A stretch of 35,373 nt of DNA from Bacteroidaceae bacterium (GCA_017621515.1 JAGASY010000041.1:1-35373), one strand, 5' to 3'; shown: positions 23,512-32,409, numbered from the stretch's first letter. Numbers and translations are program-made. The notes: generated by a model not told the origin, from the sequence alone.

Positions 23512-24663
23512 ATGTTCAAGTTTAAGATTATTCCACATACACTTCATTTTAAGCAACCTGCGGGCACGTCACGAGGCATATATACCGAGAGAAAAGTCTG
23601 GTATGTGGAGCTGTCTGATACGGAAAACCTTTCTCGGAAAGGAGTAGGGGAGTGTGCGCCGTTGCATGATTTGAGTTGTGATTACACGGCTGATTATGAA
23701 TCAGTCTTGAAGAGCTTTGCTTGTCAGGCAGAGCATGAACTTGTTGCTGACGCACACAGATGCCTTGCTCTGTCTGAAAGAATGACGGAGGCTCTTCGCA
23801 ATTATCCCTCCATGCTTTTCGGCTTTGAGACCGCCGTATGGAGCTATGTTGCCTGTTCTCCCAAGCTTGGTAATACATCTTTTGCTTGCGGTCAAAGTGG
23901 TATTCGCATCAACGGACTCGTATGGATGGGCACATTCGATGAGATGAAAACACGTATCGAGGAGAAACTGGACAAGGGATATAAGTGCATAAAGCTGAAG
24001 ATTGGTGCCATAGACTTCAATGACGAGTTGGCTCTGCTGACCATGATTCGCCGACGCTATTCGCCACAAACAGTGGAGCTGCGTGTCGATGCCAACGGTG
24101 CGTTCCTTCCCGGAGAAGATGCCGAAGGAAAGTTACTGCAACTCTCTAAGCTCGACATCCACTCGATAGAGCAGCCGATACGTGCCGGCAACTATGATGC
24201 CATGAGAAAACTTTGTCTGCATACTCCCATACCGATTGCACTTGATGAAGAGCTTATCGGTGTCAATGCTGATGAACGTGGTGATTCATACACCAGAGAG
24301 AAGGGCATAACCAAGCAGGAAATGCTGAGTTATATTGCTCCACAATATATCATACTCAAACCGTCATTACACGGAGGACTCCGTGGTGCCGAAGAGTGGA
24401 TACACCATGCGGAGACACTGGGCATAGGATGGTGGGTGACTTCTGCGCTTGAGAGCAATGTGGGGCTGAATGCCATTGCACATTGGTGTGCCATGCTTCA
24501 TGAAGGACTTTCGTTTATGGGAGTCCGTTGTTCCGACTCGAATGCACTTCTTCCGCAAGGACTGGGAACTGGACAACTTTTTACGGATAATATCGAAGGC
24601 TATCCTCTTGAAATACGAGAAGACAAATTATGGTTTGATATACAGAAACATCAAGAACGCTAA
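23512..24663 (+). CDS. menC: o-succinylbenzoate synthase
   Basis: The ATG at 23512 gives 383 residues of the enolase superfamily. Catalytic and metal residues are visible: Lys161 and Lys163 in KCIKLKIG, Asp193 in RVDANGAF, Glu220 in SIEQP, Asp245 in ALDEEL, and a later Lys in IILKPSLHGG. It dehydrates SHCHC to o-succinylbenzoate. An upstream in-frame TTG (23452) would overlap nothing but adds unconserved residues, so the internal ATG is preferred. Confidence 0.95.
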   Translation: MFKFKIIPHTLHFKQPAGTSRGIYTERKVWYVELSDTENLSRKGVGECAPLHDLSCDYTADYESVLKSFACQAEHELVADAHRCLALSERMTEALRNYPSMLFGFETAVWSYVACSPKLGNTSFACGQSGIRINGLVWMGTFDEMKTRIEEKLDKGYKCIKLKIGAIDFNDELALLTMIRRRYSPQTVELRVDANGAFLPGEDAEGKLLQLSKLDIHSIEQPIRAGNYDAMRKLCLHTPIPIALDEELIGVNADERGDSYTREKGITKQEMLSYIAPQYIILKPSLHGGLRGAEEWIHHAETLGIGWWVTSALESNVGLNAIAHWCAMLHEGLSFMGVRCSDSNALLPQGLGTGQLFTDNIEGYPLEIREDKLWFDIQKHQER

Positions 24664-24700
24664 TCGTTTTTCCGGGTTGAATCTAAATTATATATGAACT

Positions 24701-25774
24701 ATGGATATAGAGGAATTTCTTGATGAATGGTATTCAGATTCGCCGTATATCAAGGTTCACACCTCCGGCTCCACAGGGAAACCTAAAGAACTGTCCGTGG
24801 AGAAGTCGCGTATGGCGGCAAGTGCGAGGATGACTTGCGGCTTTTTAGGGCTACAGCAAACTGGAAAGGCTCTTCTTTGTATGCCTCTCGACTATATAGC
24901 CGGCAAGATGATGGTTGTACGAAGCATTGTTTCCGGAATGCCTCTTGTCTGTGTGAAACCCTCCATGCACCCTCTCAAATATTTCTGTGAGCATACGGAT
25001 GACACGCTTTGCGAGGTGATGACTTTCTCTTCCGGTGGAATCTGTAGCCGTGTGTCGTGCCCTGCGACAGACGTCTCCCCTGATTTTCAGTTTGCAGCTA
25101 TGGTTCCTTCACAGGTGAAGGCCTCTCTTGACTGTCCGGAAGAAGCCTCCGTCTTTCGTCACATTTCCAATATGATTATAGGCGGGGGACATATTGATGC
25201 TGCACTTGAAAACAGGCTGCAGAATATGCCGAATGCAATCTGGAGCACATACGGCATGACCGAAACACTTTCGCATATTGCCATGCGACGTGTGAACGGC
25301 GAACATGCGTCATGTTGGTACACTCCGATGGACGGCGTCCGTGTTTCGCTCACCGCCGAGCATACATTGGTTATAGATGCCCCTTTGCTATGTCCTTCGC
25401 AACTTGTGACTAATGATATTGCTGAAATAAACAGCCACGGCGGGTTCAGGATTCTCGGTCGTAAAGACAATGTTATCAACTCCGGCGGAGTGAAAATCCA
25501 GATAGAAGAAGTGGAGAGCGCAATCAGAGCCATGCTGCCCGATGAAATGGCTGAACACTTTGCCATCACGGGTTGTCCCGATGAGCGGTTTGGCGAAGTG
25601 GTGGCAATGCTTACCGACTGTGAATATGCTGTTGCCGTTTTCTCAGAAGCCTTGTCCGCATTGCCTTCCTATTGGAAACCCAAGAAGATTCTGTATGTCT
25701 CGTCATTGCCTCAAACGATTTCAGGAAAACCGGATAGAGCTGCAGCAAGGCGAATTATGTCTGAAAAACTGTAA
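24701..25774 (+). CDS. menE: o-succinylbenzoate-CoA ligase
   Basis: This 357-residue ANL-superfamily enzyme begins close to the ATP-binding P-loop (HTSGSTGKPKEL, about 20-31), so it lacks most of the N-terminal lobe of longer acyl-CoA ligases; short MenE forms are usual in Bacteroidetes. STYGMTETLSHIA and the C-terminal GRKDNVINSGGVKIQ hinge are present, and SGKPDRAA near the end carries the catalytic Lys. It activates o-succinylbenzoate with ATP and CoA, supplying MenB. It starts 37 bases after menC. Confidence 0.94.
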   Translation: MDIEEFLDEWYSDSPYIKVHTSGSTGKPKELSVEKSRMAASARMTCGFLGLQQTGKALLCMPLDYIAGKMMVVRSIVSGMPLVCVKPSMHPLKYFCEHTDDTLCEVMTFSSGGICSRVSCPATDVSPDFQFAAMVPSQVKASLDCPEEASVFRHISNMIIGGGHIDAALENRLQNMPNAIWSTYGMTETLSHIAMRRVNGEHASCWYTPMDGVRVSLTAEHTLVIDAPLLCPSQLVTNDIAEINSHGGFRILGRKDNVINSGGVKIQIEEVESAIRAMLPDEMAEHFAITGCPDERFGEVVAMLTDCEYAVAVFSEALSALPSYWKPKKILYVSSLPQTISGKPDRAAARRIMSEKL

Positions 25775-25834
25775 GACAGACAGTTGCCGTGTTAAATATA
25801 TATAATAGAACATCAAAAGGGGCATTAACAATTG

Positions 25835-25864
25835 TTTGTTAAAAGAGATTTATTCGTATCTTGC
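25835..25864 (+). promoter_or_regulatory. Candidate promoter for the OmpA-like lipoprotein
   Basis: TTTG (25835-25838) and TATCTTGC (25857-25864) are 18 bases apart. The -7 deviates from the consensus at two positions. It would give a leader of about 35 bases. Confidence 0.4.
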
Positions 25865-25904
25865 GCCCACAAAGGTGGATATAAATAACAAAAACAGTCA
25901 TTAT

Positions 25905-26759
25905 ATGAAAGCTAAATTTTATTTGTTGCCATTAATGGCAGGAGCAATTCTGCTTACAGGATGTAATAACAAGCAGTTACAGGCTTTGCAGGCTCAGAAT
26001 GATGCGCTTAAAGGTGAATTGCAGGAAGTGCAGGTACAGCTTGCCGGATGTCGTGCTGATTCCAAGAATCTTCAGGCACGTTTGTCCGATGCGCAGAAGT
26101 TGAATACGGATCAGCGCGCATCGTATGATGAACTGAAGAAAACACTTGACAACAGTCTTCAGCAGGGTAGTGTGAACATTTCCAAACTCGTAGATGAAAT
26201 CAACGCATCGAACAAGTACATCAAGCATCTTGTCGATGCAAAGTCTAAATCCGACTCATTAAATGTGGTGCTCACCAACAACCTGACACGCTCTCTCAGC
26301 CGCGAAGAGCTTAAAGATGTAGATGTCAAAGTACTTAAAGGTGTAGTGTATATCTCGCTTAATGACAATATGCTGTATAAGTCGGGAAGCTATGAAATCA
26401 GTGAGCGTGCAGGAGAAACATTGAGCAAGATTGCAAAGATTATCATGGATTATGATGATTACGAAGTGCTTGTTGAAGGAAATACGGACAATGTGCCTAT
26501 CTCTCGTACCAATATCCGTAACAACTGGGACTTGTCGGCTTTGCGTGCATCCTCTGTAGTTCAGGCTTTGCAGAACCAGTATGGGGTTGATCCGAAAAGG
26601 CTTTCTGCTGCCGGACGCGGAGAATACAATCCGGTGACAGACAACGATACGGAGGAAGGAAAGCAGCGCAACCGTCGTACACAGATTATCATCACTCCGA
26701 GACTTGAACAGTTCATGGAACTGATAGGTAAAGGTCCTGAGACGGAAAACGCAGAATAA
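25905..26759 (+). CDS. OmpA family lipoprotein with coiled coil
   Basis: The start at 25905 gives 284 residues with a lipoprotein signal (MKAKFYLLPLMAGAILLTGC, Cys20). Residues about 22-110 form a heptad-rich coiled coil (LQALQAQNDALKGELQEVQV). The C-terminal 130 residues are an OmpA peptidoglycan-binding domain with VEGNTDNVP, NNWDLSALRASSVVQAL and GRGEYNPVTDNDTEEGKQRN, including the Asp and Arg that contact meso-diaminopimelate. It likely tethers the outer membrane to peptidoglycan. A REP-type hairpin follows. Confidence 0.93.
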   Translation: MKAKFYLLPLMAGAILLTGCNNKQLQALQAQNDALKGELQEVQVQLAGCRADSKNLQARLSDAQKLNTDQRASYDELKKTLDNSLQQGSVNISKLVDEINASNKYIKHLVDAKSKSDSLNVVLTNNLTRSLSREELKDVDVKVLKGVVYISLNDNMLYKSGSYEISERAGETLSKIAKIIMDYDDYEVLVEGNTDNVPISRTNIRNNWDLSALRASSVVQALQNQYGVDPKRLSAAGRGEYNPVTDNDTEEGKQRNRRTQIIITPRLEQFMELIGKGPETENAE

Positions 26760-26786
26760 ATCAGAAATCGTTTTTCGATAGTTGTT

Positions 26787-26833
26787 ATGTGGACGTTTTT
26801 CGACAGAGAAGTTCTGTTGAAAAACGTCCACAT
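26787..26833. terminator. Hairpin after the OmpA-like gene
   Basis: ATGTGGACGTTTTT (26787-26800) pairs exactly with AAAAACGTCCACAT (26820-26833), and the loop contains a further CGACAGA/TCTGTTG pairing. The words GTGGACGTTTTTCGACAG resemble the arms of the adjacent REP-like family, so a mobile repeat may serve as terminator. Confidence 0.8.
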
Positions 26834-26862
26834 AAATTTTAAGAAACTGTTTTAGAATTATT

Positions 26863-27149
26863 TGTTATAGTTGCGTGGATGTATTCAACAGACTAAGCAA
26901 ATGTCTTCAACAGACTCCTCCGTCGCTGCCGCGCCACCTCCTCTAACTTAGAGGAGGAACCTATATACTTATCCCTGAAAAGACTATGATGTAGATGTAT
27001 AGCATTGACATCCAACATGGTAACTTGGCTCCTCTCCTAAGTTAGGGGAGGTGGCGCGGTAGCGACGGAGGAGTCTGTTGAATACATCCACCAATATACC
27101 TACTTAAACATGAGGAGTCTGTCGAAAAAACATCCACGCAACTATAACA
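26863..27149. mobile_element. MITE-like palindromic element with perfect 20-bp terminal inverted repeats
   Basis: TGTTATAGTTGCGTGGATGT (26863-26882) is the exact reverse complement of 27130-27149. Inside are further inverted blocks: CAACAGACTCCTCCGTCGCT with a GCGCCACCTCC block on the left, and the matching GGAGGTGGCGCGGTAGCGAC with GAGGAGTCTGTTGAA on the right. Two smaller hairpins (TCCTCTAACTTAGAGGA and CTCCTCTCCTAAGTTAGGGG) lie in the middle. It has no reading frame of note. Its core words recur at 13742-13870 and 28384-28515. No target duplication is obvious. Confidence 0.8.
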
Positions 27150-27246
27150 ATATACTCCTGCAATCGTAAGAACCAATCAGAACACTCTCCTTGGAAACAC
27201 TTTCTTTGCCCTTATCCCTATATTTTCGTTTTTTTTCTCCTGTATT

Positions 27247-27278
27247 TTTGGATTATTCATTTCAACTCACTACCTTTG
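27247..27278 (+). promoter_or_regulatory. Promoter of tRNA-Asn
   Basis: TTTG (27247-27250) is followed after 20 bases by TACCTTTG (27271-27278), a full consensus match, 40 bases before the tRNA. Confidence 0.8.
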
Positions 27279-27318
27279 CAGTGCATTTCAGAAGAAATGC
27301 TGATAAGTGGTTATTAAT

Positions 27319-27392
27319 GCTTCAGTAGCTCAGTTGGTTAGAGCACATGACTGTTAATCATGGGGTCGTTGGTTCAAGCCCATCCTGAAGCG
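27319..27392 (+). tRNA. tRNA-Asn (anticodon GTT)
   Basis: The cloverleaf is clear. The acceptor stem GCTTCAG (27319-27325) pairs with CTGAAGC (27385-27391), with discriminator G. The D arm contains AGCTCAGTTGGTTAGAGC. The anticodon stem CATGA/TCATG encloses a loop with GTT. The T loop is TTCAAGC. The T stem as I fold it (GTTGG/CCATC) has one U-U mismatch. CCA is not encoded. Confidence 0.95.
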
Positions 27393-27428
27393 CAGAAAAG
27401 GTTTACGAGTTTTCGTAAACCTTTTCTG
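27393..27428 (+). terminator. Terminator of tRNA-Asn
   Basis: CAGAAAAGGTTTACGA (27393-27408) pairs exactly with TCGTAAACCTTTTCTG (27413-27428). It starts at the base after the mature tRNA end. Confidence 0.85.
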
Positions 27429-27568
27429 TGTTTGTTATCTCAGCTTTTCCAAGAATTTTTTAGTGCCCTTTTGTTTTGTTTGTCTGTGATAGACTCTTCA
27501 TGTGCTTTCTACTCTGTAAATACATCCGCTAAAAAAATTAAAAAAGACATACTCAAATGTCACTTTCT

Positions 27569-28364
27569 CATTTTGACAAAATGATATTTTCGCCCAAAAT
27601 GAAAATTTAACACTTGGAGCGATTTTTTGCTGACAGTGAAAAGACGAAATTTTTTGGCATGAAGATAAACTATTGATAATCAATTGAATATAAAATTTCC
27701 CAAAATGCTCAAAAAAGTTCGTCGGGCGCAATTTCTCGAGAATTTTGAATGTTTTTATAATTTACTGATTATGAATTGGTTATAATAAAATCCACTGTTT
27801 TCCCCTCAAAATACCTCCCAAGGTGCACTCACGTTTAAGTTCTTGTTCAGACACTCTTCTAAAGTAGCAAATTATACACTTCTTAACATATCAACTGCTC
27901 CCTGCTGTCTTTTTCTCCGTTCCCCAGTGCTTTTTTATTTTCAGCGCGTTGTCGTCAAATTTTCAGCGCACAGCAAATAAAACAGCAGCGCACATAAAAT
28001 AAAATTGCAGTGCGCTGTGAAGAAAAAAACAGTGCGCTGGAAATTTGAAAACTTAGTACTTTTTTTCAAAAAACTCTTTGCCGGAAATAAACAAATGTAA
28101 AAGAACTGTTCCAAAACGAAACACTATTTTACAATTTTGGGAGGCTTCACAAAATGCGCGTAGAATCCCCGTTCTTCGATAAAAGTTCATCGCGCTTCAT
28201 TTTGGAGCGTTCCAGAGGACTTGGAATTTTAACATTTGACAAAATCAAAAAGACGGAAATTTGGTGTAGAACCAGCAATTTGAGACAAAAACAATTGTAT
28301 TTGCTTTCATTATGTCGGAAAATAATTTTGTTAAAAAGTATATATAAAATTTTTTGTTATGGAG
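27569..28364 (+). repeat. Dispersed intergenic element, copy C (full length)
   Basis: The order of blocks and total length match copy B, with clear divergence between blocks. It starts with the palindrome CATTTTGACAAAATG (27569-27583) and carries GATATTTTCGCCCAAAATGA. The palindrome array is at 27942-28039. The 3' box has TTTTAACATTTGACAAAATC. The end (about 28307-28364, with GTTAAAAAGTATATATAAAA) matches copy D and differs from the end of copies A and B. No gene is supported inside. It lies downstream of tRNA-Asn. Confidence 0.9.
27942..28039. repeat. 22-bp-phased palindrome array, copy C
   Basis: Units start at 27942 (CAGCGCGTTG), 27964 (CAGCGCACAG), 27986 (CAGCGCACAT), 28008 (CAGTGCGCTG) and 28030 (CAGTGCGCTG), again exactly 22 bp apart. 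The last two spacers (AAAATAAAATTG and TGAAGAAAAAAA) are identical to those of copy B; the first two differ. The three left units have lost perfect symmetry but keep their phase. Confidence 0.9.
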
Positions 28365-28383
28365 AGTGTTTAGAAGCAATTTG

Positions 28384-28515
28384 GTGGATACATTCATAGA
28401 CTCCTCATGTGTTTAATGGATGATTTGCGGGTGCATTTGACACATAAGGAGTCTGTCGAGTACATCTACAAATACATTTATTTAACAAACGGAGGAGTCT
28501 GTTGAAAACATCCAC
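28384..28515. repeat. REP-like palindromic repeat
   Basis: GTGGATACATTC...AGACTCCTCATGTG (28384-28411) pairs with CACATAAGGAGTCT...GTACATCTAC (28441-28469). A third half unit, GGAGGAGTCTGTTGAAAACA then TCCAC, ends at 28515. It directly abuts repeat copy C and precedes the 3' end of the sulfatase gene. Confidence 0.8.
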
Positions 28516-28569
28516 TACTTCCTTGGCTTGACACAAGGGATGGCTATCCCAAAACCTGCTTCTGAGAAA

Positions 28570-30432
28570 TTACCTTCCTGCCATATCCTCATATAGCAGT
28601 TGGAGGATGGCTTGGGCGCGCCGCACTCTGATGCTGTCATTACAATGAAAGTCGCTGTCATTGTTACGCATATCACAGTGATTACTTGTAAACACTATTT
28701 TTTGAATATGGTTGTCAAATGTGGATACACCGGTGCTGTCCATGAAAGTCATTCCATTGTCAAATGTATGGAGAGCGGACGGATATTTGTATGTTGAGCT
28801 GAATATGTCACGACTGAAGAGAAACTTGTCATGCGGAATGTGCAGCTGTCCCAAGAGTGTAGCCGCCATGTCCGACTGTCCCATCAGTGTGTCTATCGTG
28901 CGTCTGCCTGCAATGGCACCTCCGGTCCACACCATCGGGATATGGGAAATTCTGTAGTCTCTTCCCGATTGTCCGTCATATTCCTTTATTCCGTGGTCTG
29001 GGATGATGATGACGAGAAGATTTTCCCAAGCCTTCGTCTGCTTCAGCTTGTCAAGTAATTTGCTTACGCAATGGTCGGTATAGGCAAAACTGTTCTTCTT
29101 CTTGTCCTTCATTTTGTGATAAGGCACGTCCCACGGCTCGTGACTGCTGAGGGTCAGTACTGTCGTAAACCATTGCTCGTTGTCCTTTCGGCGGCTTATG
29201 TCGGCAGCAAGACTGTCGAGGACTACATGGTCCGGCACTCCCCACTTGCTGTAATTCTTGTCTTCCGCAGGAAAATCTTGGTCACAATATATTTTCTCGT
29301 ATCCTGACTCATAGAGATAACTCTTCATGTTGGTAAACCCTATATCGCCTCCATACCAGAAGTCTGTGCGATAGCCTTCTTCGCCAAGCGAAAGAGCTAA
29401 AGAGGGCAGAGTACGGCTTTTTTCTGGAGTTTTCATGATGGAGGCAGTGGGGAAGCCCAACCATCCGTTTAGGGTGCACACCGTCCCGCGGTCTGTACGG
29501 AAGCTTCCGGCATGGCAGTTGGTGAACACCACGCTTTCGCGGGCTATAGCGTTCAGGCAGGGTGTTATGCGTTTGTCTCCTCCTGTCGGTTCGACGAAAT
29601 GTCCGGCACAGCCCTCCCATATTATCAGCAGTATGTCGGGACGTTGACGATTCAGTATGCTTTCATCGCCGATACTTTCCGTGGTGAAAATTCCGTTCGT
29701 TAGTCTTCTTTTTTCTTCTTCTGTGAAGAAATGGAACTCGTGGGCAAAGTCTTTCGATTTGCTCAGAGAATATAGTGTGTTGAAGATAGGATTGATGGCA
29801 GAATGGTTGAGGAACTCGTTATCTGAGTAGTATGCGTCACTGATGTTGGAGGTCGATTCTTCTGTTCCTCCGCGTATGCACAGAAACATCAGCAGTCCTG
29901 TAGGAATCATAATGGATGCCCACGCTTTGTGGCGCGTGAATGGATGGAAGCGGTTCGGAGTCAGTTTGCGGAGCACGACGACATAGAGGAAAGCTGTGAA
30001 CATGATGGCGCAGACACAAGCTGCTACAAAGATGCCGGATATGCTGTTCGTCACTGCTGTCGGATTGTCGGCATAGAGCAGTGCGGACGAATTGAGTTTG
30101 AATCCCCAGAACGTGTATATCACGGTGTCGGCTATGAATATGACGGATATGGCGAGTGCTACGCATATATAATAAGGAGTAGTCCACTTCCTTAGATGGA
30201 TGTGGCAGAAGAAACTGAGGAGGACAAGAATGAAGGGATATACGATGAAATAGGTGGCGGTGGCGGCATCGAGTTGCAGCCCGTGGACTATCACATCAAG
30301 GCCGTCCGCAAGTCCGGTTTCAGACACAGCGGCTGCCTCCCTGTTGTAAAGCATGAACAGGGGTTTCTGGATGGCGAAAGATATGACGAAAAAGAGAAAA
30401 ATCCTGAAAAGATAACCTATACGTTCTTTCAT
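28570..30432 (-). CDS. LtaS-like membrane sulfatase/phosphoglycerol transferase family protein
   Basis: This 620-residue protein has about five membrane segments in its first 190 residues. An extracytoplasmic alkaline-phosphatase-fold domain follows from about 262. Metal and catalytic residues typical of LtaS-type enzymes are present: Glu273 in IIWEGCAG, Thr313 in SFRTDRGT and the DH pair in IIPDHG. Gram-negative members transfer phosphoglycerol or phosphoethanolamine-type groups to envelope glycans or lipids; the substrate here is unknown. It starts 43 bases after the MsbA-like ABC gene, suggesting work on a lipid-linked molecule exported by that transporter. Confidence 0.88.
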   Translation of the reverse strand: MKERIGYLFRIFLFFVISFAIQKPLFMLYNREAAAVSETGLADGLDVIVHGLQLDAATATYFIVYPFILVLLSFFCHIHLRKWTTPYYICVALAISVIFIADTVIYTFWGFKLNSSALLYADNPTAVTNSISGIFVAACVCAIMFTAFLYVVVLRKLTPNRFHPFTRHKAWASIMIPTGLLMFLCIRGGTEESTSNISDAYYSDNEFLNHSAINPIFNTLYSLSKSKDFAHEFHFFTEEEKRRLTNGIFTTESIGDESILNRQRPDILLIIWEGCAGHFVEPTGGDKRITPCLNAIARESVVFTNCHAGSFRTDRGTVCTLNGWLGFPTASIMKTPEKSRTLPSLALSLGEEGYRTDFWYGGDIGFTNMKSYLYESGYEKIYCDQDFPAEDKNYSKWGVPDHVVLDSLAADISRRKDNEQWFTTVLTLSSHEPWDVPYHKMKDKKKNSFAYTDHCVSKLLDKLKQTKAWENLLVIIIPDHGIKEYDGQSGRDYRISHIPMVWTGGAIAGRRTIDTLMGQSDMAATLLGQLHIPHDKFLFSRDIFSSTYKYPSALHTFDNGMTFMDSTGVSTFDNHIQKIVFTSNHCDMRNNDSDFHCNDSIRVRRAQAILQLLYEDMAGR

Positions 30433-30475
30433 TCCAAGAGCAGTGAGGTGGTTGAGACATGCCTTCGGGCAAATC

Positions 30476-32305
30476 TTACAATGCCTGCATGTCGTTCAGT
30501 TTCTTGTAGTATCCGTTGGCAGCAAGTAGCTCCTCGTGAGTGCCTTGCTCTACAATCCGTCCTTCATGCAGCACATATATCTCGTCTGCATTCTTGATTG
30601 TCGAGAGACGGTGGGCTATGGCTATGGTGGTGCGCGACTTCATCAACTTTTCGAGTGCGTCCTGTACCAGCTTCTCCGATTCCGTGTCGAGTGCGGAAGT
30701 GGCTTCGTCAAGTATCAGGATAGGCGGATTCTTGAGTATGGCGCGTGCAATACTTATTCTTTGTCTCTGTCCGCCGGAAAGCCGGCAGCCTCTGTCGCCG
30801 ACCTTTGTCTGGTAGCCTTCCTCCATTTCCATGATGAAATCGTGGGCATTGGCTATGCGCGCAGCGGCTTCCACATCCTTCTGAGTGGCATTCTCGCTTC
30901 CGAAAGCGATGTTGTTGAACACGGTATCATTGAAAAGAATGGCTTCCTGATTCACATTGCCGATAATGGAGCGAAGAGAACGGATGGACATTTCTCTTAT
31001 GTCGATGCCGTCAATGGAAATTGTTCCCGAGTTGATGTCGTGATAGCGCGGGATAAGATCTACGAGAGTGGATTTACCTGAGCCGGACTGTCCGACAAGT
31101 GCGATGGTCTGTCCTTTCTTGATACTGATATTGATGCGGTGGAGTATTTCCCTGTTTTCGTTGTAGCTGAAGCACACATTGTCAAGCTTTATCTCATCGT
31201 TAAGCCCGTCGATGGTCTTGGGATGAGACACTTCCTTGATATTGTTTTCGGCTGCAAGAATCTTGTTGATTCTCTCCATTGATGCCATACCCTTCTGTAT
31301 GCTGTATCCCGCCTTCGACAAATCTTTGAGTGGTTGCAGGGTAGTGTATAGAATCACAAGGTAATAGATGAATGCACTTGCGTCGATGGGTGAATTTCCG
31401 TTGAATATGAGGTAGCCTCCGAACCAGAGCACAATCACAATCATGCAGGTGCCGAGAAACTCGCTCACCGGATGCGCTGCCGACTGTCGTATAGCCACAC
31501 GCATGGATGCGTCCCGGAACTCGTTGTTCACAGCCACGAACCTGTCTTCCATCTTCTTCTCCGCAATGAAAGCCTTGATGATTCTGAGTCCTCCGAGTGT
31601 CTCTTCTATCTGGCTGATTCCGTCACTCCATTTCGACTGTGCATAGAGCGATTTGCGCTTGAGCTTCTTGCCGATGCTTCCTATTCCCCATGCGAGGAAC
31701 GGAACGACGAGAAGTGTGAACAGGGTGAGCTGCCAGCTTACAGCTACCAGCGTACCGACATATACCACGATGAGTATAGGGTTCTTGATTGCCATGTCGA
31801 GCGAACTTCCTATCGAGGCATCTACCTCGTTCACGTCCGTGCTGACCCTTGCCAAAATGTCTCCTTTGCGTTCCTCCGAGAAGAACGAGAGAGGCAGATT
31901 CAGAATCTTGCGGTAGATGTCCGCCCGTATGTCGCGCACTATTCCGGTGCGCAGCGGCATGAGACAGGCAGAGCCTCCGAAGTAGGTGGCTGTCTTCAAC
32001 AGAGTGAGGGAGGACAGTATGATGCCGAGCAGAAGCAGTGTGGTCGATGGACCGTAGCTGTCAACAAGTGTCTGCGAGTAATAATAGATGTTGTTCATCA
32101 AGGTTTCTTTCACGTCTCCTGTTCCCCACGGCATGAACTCATACCTTTCGTGTTTGGTGTCAAACAGTATTTCCAGTATGGGGAGCAGCACACTGAAGGA
32201 GACCACGTTGAACAGTGCCGACAATATATTGACCAGCAATGTGCCAGCAATGAACTTCTTGTATCGGGCGAAATACTTGCCCATTATGCCGTAAAATTCT
32301 TTCAT
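30476..32305 (-). CDS. MsbA-like ABC exporter (fused permease and ATPase)
   Basis: This 609-residue half transporter has an N-terminal six-helix membrane domain (about 15-335) and a C-terminal ATPase (about 365-609). The ATPase has Walker A GQSGSGKST, signature LSGGQRQR, Walker B ILILDEATSALD and H-loop AIAHRLS. It works as a homodimer that moves lipids, lipid A precursors or drugs across the inner membrane. A true MsbA role is plausible but cannot be separated from other lipid exporters by sequence alone. It lies between RNase HI and the sulfatase-type gene on the same strand. Confidence 0.92.
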   Translation of the reverse strand: MKEFYGIMGKYFARYKKFIAGTLLVNILSALFNVVSFSVLLPILEILFDTKHERYEFMPWGTGDVKETLMNNIYYYSQTLVDSYGPSTTLLLLGIILSSLTLLKTATYFGGSACLMPLRTGIVRDIRADIYRKILNLPLSFFSEERKGDILARVSTDVNEVDASIGSSLDMAIKNPILIVVYVGTLVAVSWQLTLFTLLVVPFLAWGIGSIGKKLKRKSLYAQSKWSDGISQIEETLGGLRIIKAFIAEKKMEDRFVAVNNEFRDASMRVAIRQSAAHPVSEFLGTCMIVIVLWFGGYLIFNGNSPIDASAFIYYLVILYTTLQPLKDLSKAGYSIQKGMASMERINKILAAENNIKEVSHPKTIDGLNDEIKLDNVCFSYNENREILHRINISIKKGQTIALVGQSGSGKSTLVDLIPRYHDINSGTISIDGIDIREMSIRSLRSIIGNVNQEAILFNDTVFNNIAFGSENATQKDVEAAARIANAHDFIMEMEEGYQTKVGDRGCRLSGGQRQRISIARAILKNPPILILDEATSALDTESEKLVQDALEKLMKSRTTIAIAHRLSTIKNADEIYVLHEGRIVEQGTHEELLAANGYYKKLNDMQAL

Positions 32306-32409
32306 CTGTTGTTTTGAGTATTACTGTTATGGAGAACCGGAACTGTCCGGAGACGGAGAGTCCGCATACACGTTTGTCTGTGTGTGCCTTGAATGTAAAA
32401 GAGCTTTCC

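Noticed and set aside
27498..27731. A minus-strand frame in copy C sharing FSFWAKISFCQ with one in copy B
   Set aside because: It is the reverse reading of the conserved 5' DNA block; no ribosome binding site, promoter or conserved length supports translation.
28154..28260. A short reading frame starting ATGCGCGTA (MRV..., then RGLGILTF) that stays open in all four element copies
   Set aside because: Comparing the four copies codon by codon, changes fall at first and second positions about as often as third, and many alter the residue. That fits conserved DNA rather than a translated peptide. The C-termini also differ completely.
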